This document shows, piece by piece, positions 17,088 through 24,625 of a DNA stretch of 64,000 nucleotides. Position 1 is the stretch's first letter. Each line of letters begins with the position of its first letter. The notes under the pieces were generated by a model, which did not search any database, was not told where the DNA came from, and worked only from the letters and a program-made list of their open reading frames with translations. A program made the position numbers and the translations under genes. Origin of the DNA: an uncultured Verrucomicrobiota bacterium (GTDB lineage: Bacteria; Verrucomicrobiota; Kiritimatiellia; CAIVKH01); assembly GCA_937872895.1 (NCBI GenBank), contig CALMUP010000030.1:20729-84728 (forward strand). Direction: 5' to 3'.

Positions 17088-17579
17088 TCATGCGTCGTGC
17101 CACATCAACACGTGCTGCTCGCCTTGATACGGCCAATCATCGGGCGAGGTCACATGGCCGTGCCGCACGGGATTCCGCCGCACATAGTCCCATTTACGGC
17201 CGTAGGATTCCCCTTGCCGCAGTTGGCGATCCCAGACATCGCGCTGCCAGAGCGGTTTGTCGGTTTCGCGGGGCCATTGCCGGGTAGCCATCGACTTCCA
17301 GAACGCAACCCAGTCCTTCACATTCGGCGCATCGCGCCGCGCCGGGGCGCAGAACAGATGAAGGTGATCGGGGAGGATGATATAACGGCCAACCAGCCAT
17401 GCCTCGGCGCGCGTCCAGGCCGCGATCAGCAAGGCATGCGCGGCGGGTGTCGCCAGCAAGGGTCGTCGATCCCGGACGCACACGGTGCAGAAGACGATAT
17501 TGGATCGATGGCCGTGATCATCCAGCGATCGACGCGCCGGGTAGTGCCGGTCCGGATGGTTGTGCTCATGTGCCGCCAT
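17088..17579 (-). CDS. REP-associated tyrosine transposase (RAYT), GGAG class, copy B1
   Basis: 163 aa. I chose the ATG at 17579 (MAAHEHNHPDRHYPARRSLD); the frame stays open upstream but runs through REP hairpins. The HUH motif is ILPDHLHLF (His72, His74) and the catalytic tyrosine is Tyr132 in RKWDYVRRNPVRHG. The gene is flanked on both sides by GGAG-headed hairpins, its likely substrates. About 406 consecutive nucleotides (17129-17534) are identical to copy B2 at 18.4 kb, while both ends differ. No frameshift or lost catalytic residue is seen. Confidence 0.88.
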   Translation of the reverse strand: MAAHEHNHPDRHYPARRSLDDHGHRSNIVFCTVCVRDRRPLLATPAAHALLIAAWTRAEAWLVGRYIILPDHLHLFCAPARRDAPNVKDWVAFWKSMATRQWPRETDKPLWQRDVWDRQLRQGESYGRKWDYVRRNPVRHGHVTSPDDWPYQGEQHVLMWHDA

Positions 17580-17636
17580 GGCGGCAGACGATAGTGTGTC
17601 CTCGACCGGAGGGGCAAGCTCCGGTATGTGCGTCTT

Positions 17637-17749
17637 GGGCACGCGGAGCGTGCCCCTCCAAAGCGGGAGGAAACGCCTGCCCGCGGGCACGCGGAGCGTG
17701 CCCCTCCGGGGGCGTGGGTAATGCCGGAGGGGCAGGCTCCCACCTGCCC
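17637..17749. repeat. GGAG-class REP triple-hairpin module
   Basis: Two GGGCACGC-GGA-GCGTGCCC units with CTCC tails (17637-17659, 17685-17707) and one GGAG plus GGGCAGGC-TCCC-ACCTGCCC unit (17726-17749). The same three-hairpin module recurs at 18253-18364 and 18962-19087 with similar spacers. Confidence 0.85.
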
Positions 17750-17842
17750 GTCTTCGATGGTTTGTTTCCCATGCATGGGTCAACTTGGGATTGGCAGCGC
17801 ATACGGGTGGTGGTACATACGGGAAAACAAGGATGTGTCCCC

Positions 17843-18229
17843 ATGAATTGCCTGCGATGCCATACCCAGATGCGGAAAGTCGTGAAGGATCACGTGCTGG
17901 TCGATCAGTGTCCGGATTGCGGCGGGATCTGGCTGGACGCGGGTGAATTGGCCATGCTGGAGCAGGGGGCCGGGCTTGAACAGGCCGAGATCATGCAGCA
18001 GGCCCGGCGGGAATTGCTCAAGGAAGCCGAAAGGCTGGTAAGTGTGGTCGGTTTTTGTCCGACGTGCGAGCAGGAGAAACTGCATCCCGTGAAAAAACGC
18101 GGCGTCGAACTCGATGTCTGCCGCCATTGCGGCGGACTGTTTCTGGACGCGGGCGAGCTGGAGCAAATGCTCGAAGGCGAACAGAAGCAGGGCTTCTTCG
18201 CCTCGGTCCTCGTGCTGATCCGCGGTTGA
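17843..18229 (+). CDS. Protein with two TFIIB-type zinc ribbons
   Basis: 128 aa. I chose the ATG at 17843, with AAGGA about 9 nt upstream; it starts MNCLRCHTQM. There are two zinc-ribbon units: Cys pairs CLRC and CPDCGGIWLDAGEL (residues 3-36), then CPTC and CRHCGGLFLDAGELEQML (residues 72-110). The CxxCGGxWLDxGEL pattern is the bacterial zf-TFIIB family, small zinc-binding proteins of unknown role. The C-terminus ends in a hydrophobic GFFASVLVLIRG. The gene lies between two RAYT copies transcribed the other way, bracketed by REP modules. Confidence 0.85.
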   Translation: MNCLRCHTQMRKVVKDHVLVDQCPDCGGIWLDAGELAMLEQGAGLEQAEIMQQARRELLKEAERLVSVVGFCPTCEQEKLHPVKKRGVELDVCRHCGGLFLDAGELEQMLEGEQKQGFFASVLVLIRG

Positions 18230-18252
18230 CCTCCACGGTTGACGTTCGTCTT

Positions 18253-18364
18253 GGGCACGCGGAGCGTGCCCCTCCAAAGCGGAAAGAAACGCCAACCCGT
18301 GGGCACGCGGAGCGTGCCCCTCCGGAGGTGGGGTAATGCCGGAGGGGCAACCTCCCGGTTGCCC
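18253..18364. repeat. GGAG-class REP triple-hairpin module
   Basis: GGGCACGC-GGA-GCGTGCCC units at 18253-18275 and 18301-18323 and a GGAG plus GGGCAACC-TCCC-GGTTGCCC unit at 18341-18364. The module lies between the zinc-ribbon gene and RAYT copy B2. Confidence 0.85.
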
Positions 18365-18412
18365 TGCGAGAGGGTGCGGGTGATGTCATCACGCCTCCGG
18401 GGCGTCGTGCGG

Positions 18413-18904
18413 TTATTCGTCGTGCCACATCAATACATGCCGCTCGCCCTGAAACGGCCAATCATCGGGCGAGGTCACATGGCCGTGCCGCACGGGATTC
18501 CGCCGCACATAGTCCCATTTACGGCCGTAGGATTCCCCTTGCCGCAGTTGGCGATCCCAGACATCGCGCTGCCAGAGCGGTTTGTCGGTTTCGCGGGGCC
18601 ATTGCCGGGTAGCCATCGACTTCCAGAACGCAACCCAGTCCTTCACATTCGGCGCATCGCGCCGCGCCGGGGCGCAGAACAGATGAAGGTGATCGGGGAG
18701 GATGATATAACGGCCAACCAGCCATGCCTCGGCGCGCGTCCAGGCCGCGATCAGCAAGGCATGCGCGGCGGGTGTCGCCAGCAAGGGTCGTCGATCCCGG
18801 ACGCACACGGTGCAGAAGACGATATTGGATCGATGGCCGTGATCATCCAGCGATCGACGTGCCGGGTAATGCCGTTCCGGATGGTTGTACGCATGTGCCG
18901 CCAT
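18413..18904 (-). CDS. REP-associated tyrosine transposase (RAYT), GGAG class, copy B2
   Basis: 163 aa. Second copy of the B-type RAYT, again starting MAAHAYNHPERHYPARRSLD at 18904, with HUH motif ILPDHLHLF and catalytic Tyr in RKWDYVRRNPVRHG. Differences from B1 are confined to the first residues and to the last few (WPFQGERHVLMWHDE against WPYQGEQHVLMWHDA). The reading frame is intact. RAYTs are usually single copy, so a near-identical tandem pair is unusual. Confidence 0.88.
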   Translation of the reverse strand: MAAHAYNHPERHYPARRSLDDHGHRSNIVFCTVCVRDRRPLLATPAAHALLIAAWTRAEAWLVGRYIILPDHLHLFCAPARRDAPNVKDWVAFWKSMATRQWPRETDKPLWQRDVWDRQLRQGESYGRKWDYVRRNPVRHGHVTSPDDWPFQGERHVLMWHDE

Positions 18905-18961
18905 GGCGGCAGACGATAGTGCGTCCTCAACCGGAAGGGCAAGCTCCAGCTTCCTTGTCTC

Positions 18962-19087
18962 GGGCACGCGGAGCGTGCCCCTCCTGTGCGGGAAGGGACG
19001 CCAACCCGCGGGCACGCGGAGCGTGCCCCTCCGGAAGGTCATGCATCCGGGTGCGTTTACCCGGGAGGGGCAGGCTCCCGCCTGCCC
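18962..19087. repeat. GGAG-class REP triple-hairpin module overlapping the mvaD 3' end
   Basis: GGGCACGC-GGA-GCGTGCCC units at 18962-18984 and 19010-19032, then GGAG plus GGGCAGGC-TCCC-GCCTGCCC at 19064-19087. The last hairpin lies inside the mvaD reading frame and encodes its final residues. Confidence 0.85.
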
Positions 19088-20088
19088 GTCTTCGATGCTT
19101 CGGCGAAGGGTGTGACCCATTCGGCGTCGGGGAAGGCGGGGCGGATGGCGGGGATGGTTTCCCGGCAGGCAATGAGCTTGAGGTTGGGGCCGGCGTCCAT
19201 CGTGAAATAGACCGGGACGCCTTCTGCGCGCAGCGACCAGACGCGGTGCATCGCCGCGACCGATTCGGGTTTCCAGAACAGGGTGGGCGGCCAGGCGGCG
19301 AGCGCGGTGGCGTGCATGGTGAGGGCGTTGTTCTCGGCGGTTTTCCCGAGCGTGTCGAAATCCGCGTCACGGATCGCCGCGCGCACGGTGGCGAGGTCGC
19401 GGGCGACCTGCTCCGGCCAGGCGGCGTAGAGGCGCGAGGTCTCGACCGTTCCCTGCATGGCGTCGCGCGAGCTGATGGCCTTTTCGGCGGTGGAAATCTT
19501 GACGAGGCCGATGGCCAGGTCCGGCCAGGTGGCGTCGAGGCGGTGGGCCGTGCTGTCCATGCCGTCGGCCCGTTCCCCGGCCCGCCATTCGACGAACCCG
19601 TGGTAGAGGGATCGGCTGGCGCTGCCGCTGCCGAGGCGGGCGAGGATGGAGAGCTGTTCGGGGGCGAGGTTCCAGCCGTGCAGGTGGTCGAGGGCGAGCA
19701 CCAGCGCGGCGTAACCGGAGGCGGACGACGCGAGGCCGGCGGCGGTGGGGATGGTGTTGGCGGTGACGACGCGGTAACCGCGGCCGGGTGAGGGGCGGAC
19801 GAGGTCGAGGTAGGCGCGGAGCCGCGCGGCGAAGGCGGTGTCGGGCGGGACGGGCAGGCCGTTGAGGATGATGTCATCCGGGCCGTCGATCGGGGCGACC
19901 GTGGTGGTGGTGCCGAGATGGTCGAGGCTGACCGAGAGGCTGGAGGTGACCGGGAGGTTGAGCGCGGTGTCGCGTTTGCCCCAGTACTTCACCAGGGCGA
20001 TGTTGGACGGGGCGCGGCCGTGGCCCTCGGCGAGCACTGGCTCGCGGCCTCCACCGGTCAGTTGAAGCACCACCTCCGATTTAGTCAC
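19057..20088 (-). CDS. mvaD: Diphosphomevalonate decarboxylase
   Basis: 343 aa. It decarboxylates diphosphomevalonate to isopentenyl diphosphate. I chose the GTG at 20088: AGGAGG lies 9 nt upstream, whereas a GTG at 20097 would touch it. The GHMP-fold signature reads APSNIALVKYWGKRD near residue 29 and TIPTAAGLASSASGYAAL near 110; LGSGSASRSLYHGFVEW and MDAGPNLKLI are further family motifs. The last residues (about TGRREPAPPG) are encoded by a GGAG-class REP hairpin, so the native C-terminus has been replaced or extended. It overlaps the upstream kinase stop by 8 nt and is last in the mevalonate operon. Confidence 0.92.
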   Translation of the reverse strand: MTKSEVVLQLTGGGREPVLAEGHGRAPSNIALVKYWGKRDTALNLPVTSSLSVSLDHLGTTTTVAPIDGPDDIILNGLPVPPDTAFAARLRAYLDLVRPSPGRGYRVVTANTIPTAAGLASSASGYAALVLALDHLHGWNLAPEQLSILARLGSGSASRSLYHGFVEWRAGERADGMDSTAHRLDATWPDLAIGLVKISTAEKAISSRDAMQGTVETSRLYAAWPEQVARDLATVRAAIRDADFDTLGKTAENNALTMHATALAAWPPTLFWKPESVAAMHRVWSLRAEGVPVYFTMDAGPNLKLIACRETIPAIRPAFPDAEWVTPFAEASKTGRREPAPPG

Positions 20089-21010
20089 AACGAACACCCT
20101 CCTGTGCGACGGTCACATCATAGCGTGGAAATTCCGGCGGCGTCGAGCCGGTGGCGCGGCCCCAGCCGATCACGCAATCGCCGAGCCCCGATCCGGAGAT
20201 CTTTGCGCCGCCGATTCCCGGAGACCGGCGCAGCGCGGCCACGCACGCGGCAAGCTCGGGTGTGTTGACGCCGAGTTCCTCCATGAGGGACTGGCCTTCG
20301 TCGAGGGCGAGATGCCAGGCGGCCGCGTCGTGGCGGTTCAGGGCGGTCGCGGCACGGTCGACGTTCGCGCCGATGCGGGCATAGAGGGCGTGCAGGGCGT
20401 CGCGGCGGTCGCGCCAGCGGTCATCGACCCAGGCGATCACGTCCGGGGTCGGTTTCTTGTAGCCGCAGTAGAGGGCGGTGATCGGGGTGGCGGCGTCGGA
20501 CAGCCGTGATGCGGCCGTCTCCGGCAGGGCATAGCGGACCACGCCGCCGAGGCAGCTGGCGGCGGCATCGGCGCCGGAGCCGCGGCCCTGGACGTGTTGG
20601 ATGACGGTGCGGGCTTCGGGGAGCAGGGCGGCGGGATCGAGCGGGTCGCCGCAGGCGACGTGCAGGGCGCCGAGCATGGCGACGGTCACGGCGGCGGAGG
20701 TGCCGAAGCCGATGGTCGGGGGCATGTCGGCGGTGATCACCGCGTCGAGGCCGCCGGGCAGGGCGCGGGGGCGTTGGCGCAGGGCGGCGAGGACGAAGCG
20801 GAACGACGGGTGGTCGGGCAGGTCATCGCGGTCGGCCTCGTAGTCGCCCAGGGCCGAGGTCAGGTTCACGAGTCCGTCGTTGCGGGGCAGCAACGAGACG
20901 CGCACCCGGTGGTTGATCGCGGCGACGAGGCAGGGGAACCCGTGCAGCACCGCATGTTCGCCGAGCACCATCAGGCTGCCGGGGGCGGAGATCTGAAGCG
21001 GGCGCGTCAC
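20081..21010 (-). CDS. GHMP kinase, probable phosphomevalonate kinase
   Basis: 309 aa. The fold is clear: APGSLMVLGEHAVLHGFP at the N-terminus, the ATP loop PPTIGFGTSAAVTVAML near 95, QGRGSGADAAASCLGGV and a C-terminal GGAKISGSGLGDCVIG. It resembles mevalonate kinases as much as phosphomevalonate kinases. Because the neighbouring gene (21372) is a clearer mevalonate kinase and the pathway needs a second phosphorylation, phosphomevalonate kinase is the best inference. mvaD follows by overlap. A long foldback separates it from the upstream kinase. Confidence 0.72.
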   Translation of the reverse strand: MTRPLQISAPGSLMVLGEHAVLHGFPCLVAAINHRVRVSLLPRNDGLVNLTSALGDYEADRDDLPDHPSFRFVLAALRQRPRALPGGLDAVITADMPPTIGFGTSAAVTVAMLGALHVACGDPLDPAALLPEARTVIQHVQGRGSGADAAASCLGGVVRYALPETAASRLSDAATPITALYCGYKKPTPDVIAWVDDRWRDRRDALHALYARIGANVDRAATALNRHDAAAWHLALDEGQSLMEELGVNTPELAACVAALRRSPGIGGAKISGSGLGDCVIGWGRATGSTPPEFPRYDVTVAQEGVRCD

Positions 21011-21092
21011 GGTATGCCCTTCAACGGTTGTTGCGTGGTCACGACACGCCCAAACATTCGGCTGTTCAGGGATTGGCCCCGGCGTGGATGAT

Positions 21093-21261
21093 ACCTGGAT
21101 TCTTCGGGCCGCGAAACGACGTCCGGATTTACCACGCTTTCTGCGTTGAACCCTTGGGTGCGGACACGAGTCCAGCCCCCAAGAGTTCGCCTTGAAATCG
21201 CGGCAAATCCGAACGCCGTTTCGCTCGTTTCGCTTCGCTCAACGACCCGAAGAATCCAGGT
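21093..21261. repeat. 169-bp imperfect foldback between two mevalonate-pathway genes
   Basis: Outer arms ACCTGGATTCTTCGGG (21093-21108) and CCCGAAGAATCCAGGT (21246-21261) are a perfect 16-bp inverted repeat. Inside them GCGAAACGA (21111-21119) pairs with TCGTTTCGC (21225-21233), GTCCGGATTT with AAATCCGAAC, and the centre is GGAC-ACGA-GTCC. The whole is one long interrupted hairpin, like a small non-autonomous element. The 361-nt gap 21011-21371 holds no gene that I can support. Confidence 0.75.
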
Positions 21262-21371
21262 GGTCACGCATCGGCGGCGCTGCGCTTGCCGATGAATACG
21301 GGGAACATCATCGCAAATTCGATCGAATCCTGTTTCGGTGGAAACAACGAGGGGGCGCACCGTGTCTCCGC

Positions 21372-22379
21372 CTAGTCGATGATGCGGGTGCCGAGGGGGT
21401 CGCCGCGGACGGAGGTGAGGATGTAGCCGTAGTCCTGGCAGAGTTTGGTCGGGGGTTGGTCATCGACGACGAGGACCATGCCGCCGTGTTCGCCGCGCAC
21501 CGAGCCGGCGCCGCAGACCTTGGCGGCGCCGCCCCTTTGTTCGACCGAGGCGATGAAGCGGGCGACCTTTTCCGGGACGACGCCGATGCGGGTGAGCAGG
21601 CGGTTGTTCTCGCGGATGTGGGCGCGGATGGCGTCCATGTCGTTGGCGCGGATGGCGGCTTCGAGGCCGAGGGTCACGGCTTCGAAATCGTTCCAGATCG
21701 GATCGTGCTCGTGGCGTTCGCGGACGGAGACCACGCATTCGCCGGTGGTGGCTTCGGGCGTGCCGGTGTTCACGAGGTACAGGTTGAAGCGGGGCAGGGG
21801 CACGGAGGTGGCGGCACCCTGGCGGAACAGCGCGCAGCCGCCGTGCACGGCGATGTAGGAATCGACGCCGCTCGGGTAGCCGTGCTGGAGTTTTTCCGCT
21901 TCCATGCTGTAGCGGTAGTACCAGTCGGGCCGGAAATCGACGCGGAAGTAGTGGCCGACGGCGCGGGCGGCGCTGAGCACGGTCGCGGCGGAGGAGCCGA
22001 GGCCGCAGCCGATCGGGATGTCGGAGCGGGTCTGGATGCTCAGGCCCTCGTTCAGCTTCAGGTGCAGGCCGTCGAGCAGGTTGATGAACATGTACTCGAA
22101 GAGCTCGACCGGCTTGTAGAGGACGTCGCGGATGCCGAGTTCGCCGTCGAGGAACAGGCGGTAGTTGCGCAGCACGCGCTGGCGCATGTCGCGCAGGGCG
22201 CGCAGGGTGAAGGAATCGGTCGACTGGAAATCGACCAGGTTGAACGAGACGAGGTCGCCGGGGGTGGCGGTGATGATCGACTGGGCCGAGCGGTCGATGG
22301 CCATGGCCAGCGCCGGACGTCCGAAGACGACGGCGTGTTCACCGCTCAGAATCAATTTTCCCGGCGCAATGGCTTTCAT
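21372..22379 (-). CDS. mvk: Mevalonate kinase
   Basis: 335 aa. It phosphorylates mevalonate at the 5 position. MKAIAPGKLILSGEHAVVFG is the classic N-terminus; IPIGCGLGSSAATVLSAAR near 120 is the ATP loop; GYPSGVDSYIAVHGG holds the catalytic Asp; the C-terminal GGAAKVCGAGSVRGEHGG is the third GHMP motif, slightly altered. Its ATG overlaps the HMG-CoA synthase stop by 4 bp. The next gene (second GHMP kinase) is 361 nt away, behind the foldback. Confidence 0.9.
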   Translation of the reverse strand: MKAIAPGKLILSGEHAVVFGRPALAMAIDRSAQSIITATPGDLVSFNLVDFQSTDSFTLRALRDMRQRVLRNYRLFLDGELGIRDVLYKPVELFEYMFINLLDGLHLKLNEGLSIQTRSDIPIGCGLGSSAATVLSAARAVGHYFRVDFRPDWYYRYSMEAEKLQHGYPSGVDSYIAVHGGCALFRQGAATSVPLPRFNLYLVNTGTPEATTGECVVSVRERHEHDPIWNDFEAVTLGLEAAIRANDMDAIRAHIRENNRLLTRIGVVPEKVARFIASVEQRGGAAKVCGAGSVRGEHGGMVLVVDDQPPTKLCQDYGYILTSVRGDPLGTRIID

Positions 22380-23554
22380 ATCGTCCGTTCGTAGAGCCGC
22401 TTATGCTGGCTCACCCCGGCGAGGCGGAAGGCCCCGGTCCGGTATTGGGCAAATGTATGGTCTCCCCCGTCGGTGGGGAAGCGCAAATTAAATATGTCCT
22501 CATACTGCTGGAACGTCAACTCGGTGCGGTCGTTCAGCATGGCCTGGTGGGCGGCGGCGCGGATGTGCTGGCGGTAGCCGGGCTGCACGGTGCCGCTGAA
22601 GTATTCGGCCACGCAGCCGGAGCCGTAGCTGTAGAGGCCGACGCGTTTTCCGGCGAGGTCGGCGGCGCTGTGGTCGAGCAGCGAGTTCAGGCCGACCCAC
22701 AGGGAGGCGGAGTAGCTGTTGCCGGTGATGCGGTTGTAGCGGAGGGCGTCGCCGAGCAGGGCTTCGGCCTGGTCCTCGGTCAGCGCGACGTTGTTGTGTT
22801 TGGCCAGGCGTTCCTGGGCCTTCACGGCGATCTTGGTGAAGGGGAGGTGGTAGCAGAAGCGGTCGATGTCGTGGTAGGTACGGCCGGCGCGTTCGGCGTA
22901 CTGCTTCCAGGTCTCGATCAGCGCGTTCAGGTACACGCGGGTCGAGTACTTTCCGTCGACGACGGCCTGGTCGCGGTAGTTCGGGCGCCAGAAGTCCATG
23001 ACGTCATCGGTGAACAGGCCGGCCTCGCGGTCGATGACCATCAGCCGCGGGTTCGCGCTGACCAGCATGGCCACGGCGCCGCAGCCCTGGGTCGGTTCGC
23101 CGGGGCTGCCGAGTTCGTAGCGGGCGATGTCGGTGCCGATGACCAGGGCCTTCGCGTGCGGGTTGCGCTGGACCATGGCGAGGGCGAGCTGGAGGCCGGC
23201 GGTCTGGCCGTAGCAGGCTTCCTTCAGCTCGACGGCGCGGCAGCGTTTGGGGAGGTTGAGCAGGCCGTGGACGAAGATGCCGCCGGCCTTGGACTGGTCG
23301 ATGCCGGACTCGGTGGCGAAGAGGAGCAGTTCGAGGTGTTCGAGGTTTTCCTTCTCGACGATGGGGAGCGCGGCGTTCGCGGCCATGGTCACGATGTCCT
23401 CGTCGGGCGGCGGGATGGCCATCTTCTCCTGGCCGAGGCCGACGGCGTACTTGTTGTAGTCGGTGCCGCGCGCCTCGGCGAGGGTCTTCAGGTCGAGGAA
23501 GTACCGCGAGGTGTAGAAACTGAGGGCATCGATGCCGACGCTTATTTTTTCCAT
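22376..23554 (-). CDS. mvaS: Hydroxymethylglutaryl-CoA synthase
   Basis: 392 aa. It condenses acetyl-CoA with acetoacetyl-CoA to HMG-CoA. I chose the ATG at 23554 (MEKISVGIDALSFYTSRYFL), which matches bacterial MvaS N-termini; the longer open frame is the opposite reading of fni. The catalytic Cys is in ELKEACYGQTAGLQLA near residue 113, the catalytic His in FCYHLPFTKIAVKAQ, with TGNSYSASLWVGLNSLL and YSYGSGCVAEYF further on. It overlaps fni by 13 bp and mvk by 4 bp, so translation is coupled through the cluster. Confidence 0.95.
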   Translation of the reverse strand: MEKISVGIDALSFYTSRYFLDLKTLAEARGTDYNKYAVGLGQEKMAIPPPDEDIVTMAANAALPIVEKENLEHLELLLFATESGIDQSKAGGIFVHGLLNLPKRCRAVELKEACYGQTAGLQLALAMVQRNPHAKALVIGTDIARYELGSPGEPTQGCGAVAMLVSANPRLMVIDREAGLFTDDVMDFWRPNYRDQAVVDGKYSTRVYLNALIETWKQYAERAGRTYHDIDRFCYHLPFTKIAVKAQERLAKHNNVALTEDQAEALLGDALRYNRITGNSYSASLWVGLNSLLDHSAADLAGKRVGLYSYGSGCVAEYFSGTVQPGYRQHIRAAAHQAMLNDRTELTFQQYEDIFNLRFPTDGGDHTFAQYRTGAFRLAGVSQHKRLYERTI

Positions 23555-24612
23555 GGTGAACACCGTATCAGATCTTCGCGACCGAAAACATCCGCGACCG
23601 TCGTGGCGCCGAGGAGGAACAGGGCGGTGGTGAACTCGCGGCGCAGGCGGCGGATCACCGTGCGCACGGCGTCGGCGGATTCCATCGCCGGGCGGAGGAA
23701 CGGGGAGGCGAGCCCGGCGAGGCTGGCGCCGAGCACGAGGCTTTTGGCCATGTCGATACCGGAGCGGATGCCGCCGGAGGCGATCAGGGTCACGCCGGGG
23801 CGCAGCGGGGCGAGGTCCATCAGCGCGACCGGGGTGGGGATGCCCCAGTCCTGGAAGAGCAGGCCGATGTCGGCGCCGCCCTCCTCCTGGCGGTGGTGTT
23901 CGATGCGGCTCCACGAGGTGCCGCCGCTGCCGGCGACGTCGATCACGCGTACGCCCTGGTCGACGAGCAGGCGGGCATCGGCGGGGGAGATGCCGGCCCC
24001 GACCTCCTTCACCACGACCGGGCAGGGGGCGAGGGCGCGGGCGATGGTGCCGATTTTTTCCGCGAGACCGGCGAAGTTCGTGTCGCCTTCGGGTTGCACC
24101 GCCTCCTGCAGCGGGTTCAGGTGGAACACCAGCGCGTCGGCGCCGAGCACGTCCACGGCGGTGCGCGCCTCGGCGATGCCGAAGCCTTCGTTGAGCTGCA
24201 CCGCGCCGAGGTTGCCGAGCAGGACGGTGGTCGGGGCGTGGGTGCGCAGGGCGAAGCTGGCGCGGGCCTCGGGGGTGGTGAAGAGCACGCGTTGCGAGCC
24301 GACGCCCATGGCGACCTGTTCGGCCTCGGCGGCGAGGGCGAGGTTGCGGTTGATGGTGCGGACGGTGTCGTGCGAGCCGCCGGTCATGCAGGAGATCAGC
24401 AGCGGGAAGGACAGGCGTTTGCCGAGGAAGGTCACCGAGGGATCGACCGCGGCGAGGGCGGTTTCCGGCAGGGCGCGGTGGGTCAGGCGGATCTCGTCGA
24501 AGTAGTGCTTGCGCCGGTCGGTGTCGCGGTCCTCGTTGATGATCGCGATGTGCTGGACCTTGCGGTCGTTGGTGATGTCCGCGGCCTTCACCGCCTGTTT
24601 TTCGTCATCCAC
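23542..24612 (-). CDS. fni: Type 2 isopentenyl-diphosphate delta-isomerase (FMN)
   Basis: 356 aa. This flavin enzyme interconverts IPP and DMAPP. N-terminal RKVQHIAI and FDEIRLTHRALPE precede LISCMTGG near residue 75; VGSQRVL, LGNLGAVQL, VFHLNPLQEAVQPEGDTNF and VKEVGAGIS follow; the FMN phosphate site is ASGGIRSGIDMAKSL near 285. The type 2 enzyme is typical of bacteria with the mevalonate pathway and unrelated to the metal-dependent type 1. It lies 13 nt after the HMG-CoA reductase stop. Confidence 0.96.
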   Translation of the reverse strand: MDDEKQAVKAADITNDRKVQHIAIINEDRDTDRRKHYFDEIRLTHRALPETALAAVDPSVTFLGKRLSFPLLISCMTGGSHDTVRTINRNLALAAEAEQVAMGVGSQRVLFTTPEARASFALRTHAPTTVLLGNLGAVQLNEGFGIAEARTAVDVLGADALVFHLNPLQEAVQPEGDTNFAGLAEKIGTIARALAPCPVVVKEVGAGISPADARLLVDQGVRVIDVAGSGGTSWSRIEHHRQEEGGADIGLLFQDWGIPTPVALMDLAPLRPGVTLIASGGIRSGIDMAKSLVLGASLAGLASPFLRPAMESADAVRTVIRRLRREFTTALFLLGATTVADVFGREDLIRCSPWKK

Positions 24613-24625
24613 GGTGGTCCGCCGA

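Noticed and set aside
17579..17783. Longer N-terminus for RAYT B1 and likewise for B2 (18904-19120)
   Set aside because: The extension is encoded by REP hairpins and differs between copies, while the proteins align from MAAH onward.
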